A stretch of 7,990 bases of DNA from CAZDUS01 sp044344495 (GTDB lineage Bacteria > Verrucomicrobiota > Kiritimatiellia > CAIKKV01 > CAITUY01): positions 1 through 7,990 of the forward strand of contig JBIJCW010000104.1 of NCBI GenBank assembly GCA_044344495.1. The letters are read 5' to 3'. The notes under the pieces were generated by a model. That model saw only the letters and a list, made by a program, of their open reading frames with translations, did not search any database and was not told the origin of the DNA. Every line of letters begins with the position of its first letter. Position 1 is the first letter of the stretch. The position numbers and the translations under genes are program-made. This document shows, piece after piece, positions 1 through 7,990 of the stretch.

Positions 1-84
1 TCAGTGAGGGCTTGTTCCGGTGGCGGTTGAGGGTGGCAGCATGGTGATGCATGCCTTACGCCTTCGGTCCAGATTCTTATACCC

Positions 85-162
85 GTACGCATCCCCCTCC
101 GCTGAAGCTGCGGTGGAGAAGAGGTCACGGGGATCGGCACAAAAGGGCGGTATTGCACCGCC
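85..162 (+). other. Possible folded leader or upstream-gene 3' end: nested stem plus hairpin
   Basis: The sequence shows an outer stem of ATCCCC (91-96) with GGGGAT (129-134). It encloses a weaker inner stem, CCGC (99-102) with GCGG (110-113). Immediately downstream is a separate perfect 6-bp hairpin, GGCGGT (146-151) with ACCGCC (157-162) and a 5-base loop. No U-tract follows the second hairpin, only an AT-rich stretch, so it is not a textbook terminator. It could be the 3' end of an upstream transcript or part of a long nifJ 5' leader. I compared it by eye with the TPP and cobalamin riboswitch core motifs and saw no match. Confidence 0.25.
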
Positions 163-250
163 ATATTATTCTGGCTTGAAAAGGCTTGTGTGGGCGCGGT
201 CAAAAGCGTATCGTTCGGCGGCTTTATTTTGCCTGATTTTGGACTGAGTC

Positions 251-266
251 AGGGCATGCATGCCCT
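251..266. promoter_or_regulatory. Perfect 16-bp palindrome upstream of nifJ, candidate operator
   Basis: AGGGCATGCATGCCCT is exactly self-complementary over 16 bases and ends 30 bp before the nifJ ATG. With no loop it is better suited to binding a dimeric regulator than to forming an RNA hairpin. The core octamer TGCATGCC also occurs at 48-55. It does not resemble the FNR (TTGAT-N4-ATCAA) or Rex half-sites that often control anaerobic redox genes. No convincing -10/-35 pair is visible beside it, so the role as operator is inferred from position and symmetry only. Confidence 0.4.
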
Positions 267-282
267 ATGCACTAGTGAACAC

Positions 283-288
283 AAGGAG
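283..288 (+). promoter_or_regulatory. Ribosome binding site of nifJ
   Basis: AAGGAG lies 8 bases before the ATG at 297, a near-ideal Shine-Dalgarno and spacing. It fixes that ATG as the start, rather than the ATG codons further downstream in the same frame. Confidence 0.85.
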
Positions 289-296
289 ATGAGGCG

Positions 297-3917
<3,621 letters not shown>

Positions 3918-3947
3918 ACGGGCTGACGTAGCGATTGGCAACGACAG

Positions 3948-3978
3948 GAGGCGCCGGGTGACCGGCGCCTCTTTTTTT
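3948..3978 (+). terminator. Intrinsic terminator of nifJ
   Basis: A perfect 10-bp GC-rich stem, GAGGCGCCGG (3948-3957) with CCGGCGCCTC (3962-3971), closes on a GTGA loop (GNRA type) and is followed by seven T residues (3972-3978). It begins 30 bp after the nifJ stop codon. This is a strong Rho-independent terminator and separates nifJ from the permease gene downstream. Confidence 0.93.
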
Positions 3979-4135
3979 GGCGGAGTGTATTGCCGAGTCA
4001 GGGTGGCGATCCCCGTGACGTTGTATCGCGGGTGCAGAAAGTTGAGCAGTGGCGTGCGCTGAGGCGGCCCTTCCGGCATGAGTGAGGCGCGGGGATGGAC
4101 GGCGGAGTCATGAGGGAGTACTGATAGAAGGCACC

Positions 4136-5032
4136 ATGCCATACGAGACCATTATGTTGATAGCGGCCTTTGTGCTGGCGTTGTTTGTGGGGGGGCTGAC
4201 CGGGGTTTTTGGTGTCGGCGGAGGGTTCCTGCTCACTCCGGCGCTGATGATCTTCCTGAAGGTTCCGAGTGCGATTGCGGTGGGGACCGGCCTGCTGGTG
4301 GTGTGGGTGACGAGTTCAGTGGGGTTGTTCCGACGGCGCGGGTCGGACACGGTGGACTACAAGCTGGCGATCCTGGTTAGTGCCGGCAGCGCAGTGGGGG
4401 TGCTGACCGGACAGCGGTTGTTGCAGTGCTTGAAAGTGTTGCCACCGGTCCGGCTGGCTGGCCGGGAGCAGGACGTCCTTGAGTATGTGCTCCTGTGGAT
4501 CTTCCTGATCCTTCTGTGCTGGGTGGCAGGGCTGCTGTACTTTGATTACCGGAGAAGTCATGCGGCGGGAGCGGTTTTGCATGCGGTGGTGGCGCCCTTT
4601 ACGCGGATCCATCTTGGCCCAAGGGCAGAATTTGCCACGGTGGCAGCGGGGCCATTGTCGGTGCCAGCGCTGTTAGGGTTGGGGGTTGGAATTGGGATCC
4701 TGATCGGGTTGCTTGGCGTGGGCGGGGGAATCTTGTGGCTGCCAGCGCTTTTGTACCTGGTCGGACAGAGAGCTTCATCGGCGGCCGGAACAAGTCTGAT
4801 GATCGTATGGGTCGCCTCGCTCATCGGCAATATTTCGAATGTGATGCACGGCAATGTTGACTGGATCCTTTGCGGGGTGATGTTGGCAGGCGGGGTGTCG
4901 GGGAGTTGGTACGGGACGCACATTGGGTTGCGAGTGGATGGGGTCCGGTTGAGGTTTTATTTCATCTATGTGATCCTGGCGGCCATTGTGATCGTGGCGG
5001 GGCGGGTTGCTGTCATGACGGTGGGGCGGTGA
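4136..5032 (+). CDS. TauE/SafE (TSUP) family membrane permease
   Basis: A 298-aa inner-membrane protein with the internal duplication typical of the TauE/SafE family. The glycine-rich signature occurs twice: GVFGVGGGFLLTP near residues 23-35 and GLLGVGGGILWLP near 192-204. Each copy is followed by a small-residue-rich helix containing GTGLLVVW or GTSLMIVW. About eight hydrophobic segments are visible. A hydrophilic linker (about 138-170, with DYRRSH and FTRIHLGPRAEF) joins the halves and is where the family varies. Members move sulfite, sulfonates or other small organosulfur and carboxylate anions, but no substrate can be assigned here. The ATG at 4136 has AGAAGG (4126-4131) 4 bases ahead, and the protein then begins directly with a membrane helix. 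An in-frame GTG at 4082 would add 18 polar residues and is less likely. The M23 peptidase gene follows after 23 bp, probably in the same transcript. Confidence 0.88.
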   Translation: MPYETIMLIAAFVLALFVGGLTGVFGVGGGFLLTPALMIFLKVPSAIAVGTGLLVVWVTSSVGLFRRRGSDTVDYKLAILVSAGSAVGVLTGQRLLQCLKVLPPVRLAGREQDVLEYVLLWIFLILLCWVAGLLYFDYRRSHAAGAVLHAVVAPFTRIHLGPRAEFATVAAGPLSVPALLGLGVGIGILIGLLGVGGGILWLPALLYLVGQRASSAAGTSLMIVWVASLIGNISNVMHGNVDWILCGVMLAGGVSGSWYGTHIGLRVDGVRLRFYFIYVILAAIVIVAGRVAVMTVGR

Positions 5033-5055
5033 ATTGTGAATAGTGCGGGTTAAAG

Positions 5056-6135
5056 ATGCGTGTATTGATTATTGTTTTGTTGGTGGTGGTACTGGGCGCT
5101 GCCGTGTGGAGGGTGCGGCAGCGTTGGGAGAGCGGGCCCGAGCTGGTGGCGACAGCGCCATCATTGCCCGTGTCCAGGATTTCAGCTTTCCGCAAGGTTG
5201 TGCTCCCCACTGATCAGCAGGGATTGCTGGACGAACCCCGGGCCGGGGTCTTTCAGCCCACGGGGTCGGGGAATGTGCAATCGGCCCTCTACGGTTCTGT
5301 GCGGACGGTGCAATCCGGCAAAGGGTTGGCATCGTCTTTTCACGAGGGAGTGGACATTGCTCCGGTCCATCGGGATGCACGGGGGCTTCCCCTGGACAAG
5401 GTGTATGCCGTGGCGTCCGGTAAAGTGGGGTATGTGAACCGGCAGCCGGGGAATTCCAACTACGGAAACTACGTGGTGCTTCTGCATGAAGATCCGGTGG
5501 GGGAGGTCTACACGCTCTATGCGCATCTGGCGGCGGTGGAGTCGTCGCTTCAGAGCGGGGTGGCGGTGATGTCAGGGGCGGAGTTGGGACGGATGGGGCA
5601 TACGCCAGTATCCATCATCCCGGTGGAGCGTGCGCATCTGCACTTTGAGGTGGGACTGCTTGTCAACGCGAGGTTTGGAGAGTGGTTTCGCGGACAACGG
5701 CTCAAGCCGGATCACGGGAATTTCAACGGGCAGAATCTGCTGGCGCTGAATCCGCTGGAATTCCTGAAGTTCCAGAGAGGGCATGAGGAATTTGAATTTG
5801 GTGATTTCCTGAAGGCGGTGCCGGTGGCGTTCGAAGTGCTGGTGCCGATGGTTCGCCCCTGCGATTACTTCCGGCGCTATCCCGGGTTATGGGAGGGGAC
5901 GGCGGAAACGGCAGGCTGGGCGGTGCTATCCTGTTCGGAAAACGGCACGCCGTTGAAGGGGCGTGCGGCAACAGCCGCAGAGACGCTGAAGGCCAGGGGC
6001 CGGAAGCCTGTGGTTTTGAGTGTGAATGCCGAGGTGCTGGGCCGGAATGGGTGCCACCTTATCCAGCACGAGGGGACCGGGTGGCGCGCGGGGGCCAAGG
6101 GGGCGAGGTGGCTGGAGATTCTGACTTACCCGTAG
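5056..6135 (+). CDS. Membrane-anchored M23 (LytM-type) metallopeptidase with C-terminal extension
   Basis: A 359-aa protein. Residues 2-18 form one hydrophobic helix followed by basic residues; no clear signal-peptidase or lipobox site is visible, so an uncleaved N-terminal anchor with a periplasmic body is likely. The M23 domain spans roughly 90-200. It has HEGVD (His96, Asp100), YAHL (His157) and HLHFE (His194, His196), which correspond to the HxxxD and HxH zinc and catalytic residues of active peptidoglycan endopeptidases. All are present, so it should be catalytic rather than a degenerate activator of the EnvC kind. It has neither coiled coil nor LysM repeat. Residues about 240-359 form an extra segment, with Cys269, Cys293 and Cys333, that I do not recognise. 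The start is supported mainly by position and the signal-like N-terminus; the Shine-Dalgarno is weak. The 3' end overlaps the convergent panB by 10 bp. Confidence 0.85.
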   Translation: MRVLIIVLLVVVLGAAVWRVRQRWESGPELVATAPSLPVSRISAFRKVVLPTDQQGLLDEPRAGVFQPTGSGNVQSALYGSVRTVQSGKGLASSFHEGVDIAPVHRDARGLPLDKVYAVASGKVGYVNRQPGNSNYGNYVVLLHEDPVGEVYTLYAHLAAVESSLQSGVAVMSGAELGRMGHTPVSIIPVERAHLHFEVGLLVNARFGEWFRGQRLKPDHGNFNGQNLLALNPLEFLKFQRGHEEFEFGDFLKAVPVAFEVLVPMVRPCDYFRRYPGLWEGTAETAGWAVLSCSENGTPLKGRAATAAETLKARGRKPVVLSVNAEVLGRNGCHLIQHEGTGWRAGAKGARWLEILTYP

Positions 6136-6929
6136 CAGTGTTCGTCGGAAGGGAAGGATCCGGTTTCCACGTCCTTGCGGTAGTCGGCGAAGGCGGTGGC
6201 CATCTGGTCGCCGAGATTGGCGTAACGCTTCACAAAGCGGGGCGCCTTGCCGTCCGAGAGGCCCAGCACGTCATGGGATACGAGGATCTGTCCGTCGCAG
6301 TCGGGGCCGGCGCCGATACCGATGGTGGGGATGCTGACCGTCCGGGTGATCAGGGCGCCGACCTGTCGGGGGACGCATTCGACAACGAGGGCAAAGGCAC
6401 CGGCTTGCTCCACGGCACGGGCATCTTCCAGGAGTTGTTCAACGGCGGCATGGGTTTTTCCCTGGACCTTGTAGCCCCCGGTTTGAAGGACGCTTTGCGG
6501 GGTGAGGCCGATATGGGCGAGAACCGGGATGCCGTTTTCGGTGAGCCGCCGGATGGTGTCGGCGCGGAGTTGGCCGCCCTCCAGTTTTACTCCGTTGGCG
6601 CCAGCTTCCCTGATGAAACGGGCGGCATTCAGTAGGGCGCGTTCGGGTGAAACCTGGTAGGACATGAACGGCATATCGGTGATGACCATGGCGGAGGAGA
6701 CGCCGCGGGTGACAGCGGCGGTGTGATGAAGCATCTGGCGGATGGTGACGGAGATGGTGCTGGAGTGGCCCAGGACGGTCGTGGCGAGCGAGTCTCCCAC
6801 AAGAATCAGATTGATGCCGGCGGCATCGGCATGGCGGGCGGTGGTATAGTCATAAGCGGTGAGGCAGATGACCTTGCCCTTGCCCTTGAGCGCCTGAATT
6901 CTATCAGCGGTCCATTTCGTGGGTTTCAT
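6126..6929 (-). CDS. panB: 3-methyl-2-oxobutanoate hydroxymethyltransferase (ketopantoate synthase)
   Basis: This cytoplasmic enzyme transfers a hydroxymethyl group from 5,10-methylene-tetrahydrofolate to 2-oxoisovalerate, giving ketopantoate, the first step of pantothenate and CoA synthesis. At 267 aa it is close to E. coli PanB (264 aa) and aligns along its length. Visible landmarks are LTAYDY, LVGDSL (Mg ligand Asp46), ITDMPFMSY (Asp85), VKLEGG (Lys115, Glu117), HIGLTPQSV, GGYKVQG, VVECVP (catalytic Glu184), IGIGAG and DGQILV. I chose the ATG at 6929, giving MKPTKWTADRIQ. An in-frame TTG at 6989 would add 20 residues with no family counterpart. No clear Shine-Dalgarno precedes the ATG. panC and panD are not adjacent, so the pathway genes are probably dispersed. 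The gene is convergent with the peptidase and divergent from the birA pair. Confidence 0.96.
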   Translation of the reverse strand: MKPTKWTADRIQALKGKGKVICLTAYDYTTARHADAAGINLILVGDSLATTVLGHSSTISVTIRQMLHHTAAVTRGVSSAMVITDMPFMSYQVSPERALLNAARFIREAGANGVKLEGGQLRADTIRRLTENGIPVLAHIGLTPQSVLQTGGYKVQGKTHAAVEQLLEDARAVEQAGAFALVVECVPRQVGALITRTVSIPTIGIGAGPDCDGQILVSHDVLGLSDGKAPRFVKRYANLGDQMATAFADYRKDVETGSFPSDEHCYG

Positions 6930-6976
6930 GGGCGTGAGGTTAACCGGAATGGTGTGGTTGGACAAGTGCTTTGCGG

Positions 6977-6988
6977 TGCAGGCCTGCA
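6977..6988. promoter_or_regulatory. 12-bp palindrome in the panB upstream region
   Basis: TGCAGGCCTGCA is perfectly self-complementary, with flanking TTTGC (6970-6974) and GCAAA (6986-6990) giving a second, overlapping symmetry. It lies 48 bp upstream of the panB ATG, in the divergent intergenic region. It could be an operator, but 12-bp palindromes arise by chance and I recognise no regulator for it. Confidence 0.2.
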
Positions 6989-7004
6989 AATACTTCTGGA
7001 AAAT

Positions 7005-7031
7005 GAGGAGGGGAGGGGGTACACTTTTTTT
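7005..7031. other. Purine tract followed by T7 in the panB/birA divergent intergenic region
   Basis: A 15-base run of only G and A on the + strand (7005-7019), with runs of two, four and five G, is followed after a few bases by seven T (7025-7031). No start codon sits at Shine-Dalgarno distance after the purine tract, so it is not an obvious ribosome site. The rest of the 6930-7080 interval must contain the panB promoter and probably that of the birA pair, but I cannot point to a convincing -10/-35 pair on either strand. Confidence 0.3.
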
Positions 7032-7074
7032 CGTTATTGAGGGGGCGGCCGGTTGTTGTGAATCGGCAAACAGC

Positions 7075-7079
7075 GGAGG
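7075..7079 (+). promoter_or_regulatory. Ribosome binding site of the small membrane protein gene
   Basis: GGAGG lies only 1 base before the ATG at 7081 but 7 bases before the in-frame GTG at 7087. The spacing favours GTG 7087 as the true start, which would shorten the protein by two residues. Confidence 0.5.
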
Positions 7080-7080
7080 A

Positions 7081-7284
7081 ATGGCGGTGACACCCAGAGG
7101 ACGTTACTGGTCACGTCATATGATGCCCAAATTGTTGGGTGGCGCCCTGATATGTGCCGGAATCCTTGTGCTGTTATTCACCCAGATTGTGATGCCGCGC
7201 TTTGCCATGTATGGGTGGTGGGTGGGTTTGGGGTTGGTGTTGCTGGGCGGCGTGATGATTGTGGACCGGCAGAGCGGAGTTTAA
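7081..7284 (+). CDS. Small two-helix membrane protein of unknown function
   Basis: A 67-aa protein (65 aa if it starts at GTG 7087). A short basic N-terminus (TPRGRYWSRH) is followed by two hydrophobic helices, about residues 17-37 (LLGGALICAGILVLLF) and 42-61 (MYGWWVGLGLVLLGG), then a short polar tail. The positive N-terminus suggests both ends face the cytoplasm. I do not recognise the family, and no catalytic or metal-binding motif is visible. Support for its being real comes from the strong GGAGG, the coherent membrane topology and the tight spacing: its TAA is 11 bp before the birA ATG, which has almost no ribosome site of its own, so translation may be coupled. A longer in-frame reading back to 6919 overlaps the panB start and has no ribosome site, so I rejected it. 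Confidence 0.7.
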   Translation: MAVTPRGRYWSRHMMPKLLGGALICAGILVLLFTQIVMPRFAMYGWWVGLGLVLLGGVMIVDRQSGV

Positions 7285-7295
7285 GCGTCCGCATC

Positions 7296-7990
7296 ATGAA
7301 CACACCTGTAATTACGGCGGCTCCCCATTTTGTCCCCACAGGCCGGCGGCTTGTCTTTGAAACGCTGCCATCGACCAATACGTGGGCGCTGGAGCATCTC
7401 AACGAGTTGGGGCATGGCGACGTGGTATGGGCACGGCGGCAAACCGGCGGGCGTGGACGGTTGGGTCGGATGTGGAGTGCGATGGCGGAGGGCGGTCTGA
7501 CCTGTTCCTTGGTGCTGCGTGATCCCTCGCTGACGCCCATCGCGGCGAATCTTGGACAAATGATGGCCTGTGCCGTGCTGGATAGCCTGAGGAGCTTCGG
7601 CATTGCCGGCATGGTCAAGTGGCCGAATGACGTGATGGTTGACGATGGAAAGATGGCGGGGGTGTTGGTTGAGCAGGGACAGGTGTGCGGGGATTATGTG
7701 GTGGGGGTGGGGATCAATGTCAACCTGACCGAAGGGGATTTGAAAGGGTTCGGATTGGATCGTCCGGCGGCATCGATGCGTGCGGTCGCGGGCAGGTGTT
7801 ATGACGTGGAGGCCGTGCTTACAGACTTGCTGACGCGGTTCAGCGACTGGATGGACAAGGTGAGGCGTGACGGTCTTGATTTGTTGTGGGCGGCATGGAG
7901 CAAACATGACTGGCTGGCGGCGCGGTCGATTCGTGTGCTCGGGGTTGAGGGAGCCGTGGAAGGGGTGTATCTGGGGGTGGATGAACTGGG
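7296..7990 (+). CDS. birA: Biotin--[acetyl-CoA-carboxylase] ligase, 3' end cut by window
   Basis: This enzyme activates biotin with ATP to biotinyl-5'-AMP and transfers it to the lysine of biotin carrier proteins. The 231 codons present show the catalytic domain in order: PSTN (25-28), GGRGRLGRMW (51-60, the biotinyl-AMP loop), KWPND (108-112), KMAGVLVE (119-126, with the lysine matching E. coli Lys183) and GVGINVN. The C-terminal SH3-like domain starts around residue 205 and runs off the edge. Only about 22 residues precede the catalytic core, so the N-terminal winged-helix DNA-binding domain of E. coli BirA is absent. This is a group I ligase that should not act as a biotin-operon repressor. 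The ATG at 7296 has no good Shine-Dalgarno and probably depends on the membrane protein gene upstream. The downstream neighbour is not visible. Confidence 0.95.
   Translation, partial: MNTPVITAAPHFVPTGRRLVFETLPSTNTWALEHLNELGHGDVVWARRQTGGRGRLGRMWSAMAEGGLTCSLVLRDPSLTPIAANLGQMMACAVLDSLRSFGIAGMVKWPNDVMVDDGKMAGVLVEQGQVCGDYVVGVGINVNLTEGDLKGFGLDRPAASMRAVAGRCYDVEAVLTDLLTRFSDWMDKVRRDGLDLLWAAWSKHDWLAARSIRVLGVEGAVEGVYLGVDEL

Noticed and set aside
146..162. Intrinsic terminator of an upstream gene
   Set aside because: The hairpin is short and is followed by mixed A/T rather than a T-run, so I list it only as structure.
20..247. 75-codon open frame in the nifJ upstream region
   Set aside because: GTG start without a Shine-Dalgarno, composition without any domain or membrane pattern, and it runs across the hairpins. 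Probably chance.
176..268. Sigma-70 promoter for nifJ (TTGAAA at 176, TTGGAC at 239)
   Set aside because: Neither hexamer has an acceptable -10 box at 16-18 bp spacing.
4082..4135. N-terminal extension of the permease from GTG 4082
   Set aside because: It adds polar residues before the first membrane helix, and a better ribosome site serves the ATG at 4136.
5889..6635. 248-codon + strand frame across the peptidase 3' end and panB
   Set aside because: Gly-rich translation lying over two confidently assigned genes in other frames; no motif.

Overview
The window is about 60% G+C and looks like a chromosomal housekeeping stretch from an anaerobic or facultatively anaerobic Gram-negative-type bacterium. 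The main metabolic clue is a full-length, oxygen-sensitive pyruvate:ferredoxin oxidoreductase with three [4Fe-4S] cluster sites. I suspect a member of the PVC group (Verrucomicrobiota/Kiritimatiellota-like) from the general character of the proteins, but this is only an impression: there is no rRNA or other marker. I see no mobile element, CRISPR array, tRNA, phage gene or defence system.

Layout. Positions 1-296 are non-coding leader, with a folded-looking segment (about 85-162) and a perfect 16-bp palindrome (251-266) just ahead of nifJ. nifJ (297-3917) is followed by a strong intrinsic terminator (3948-3978), so it is probably a single-gene unit. Positions 3979-4135 hold nothing I can identify. 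A TauE/SafE-type membrane permease (4136-5032) and a membrane-anchored M23 (LytM-type) metallopeptidase with an unrecognised C-terminal extension (5056-6135) follow on the + strand, 23 bp apart and probably cotranscribed. panB (6126-6929) lies on the - strand and meets the peptidase gene tail to tail with a 10-bp overlap. About 150 bp of divergent intergenic DNA separates panB from a small two-helix membrane protein gene (7081-7284), which runs 11 bp ahead of a birA-type biotin ligase gene (7296 to the right edge, incomplete).

How the genes relate. nifJ makes acetyl-CoA and reduced ferredoxin from pyruvate. panB opens the pantothenate/CoA branch, and birA charges biotin enzymes such as acetyl-CoA carboxylase, which consumes acetyl-CoA. 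The link between nifJ, panB and birA is thematic only: terminator, orientation and spacing say they are separate transcription units. The permease and the peptidase have no obvious shared function.

No clearly undescribed system is present. The points most worth a second look are the palindrome before nifJ, a Cys-rich C-x-C-x-x-C insertion in NifJ, the unassigned C-terminal domain of the M23 peptidase, and the small membrane protein coupled to birA.
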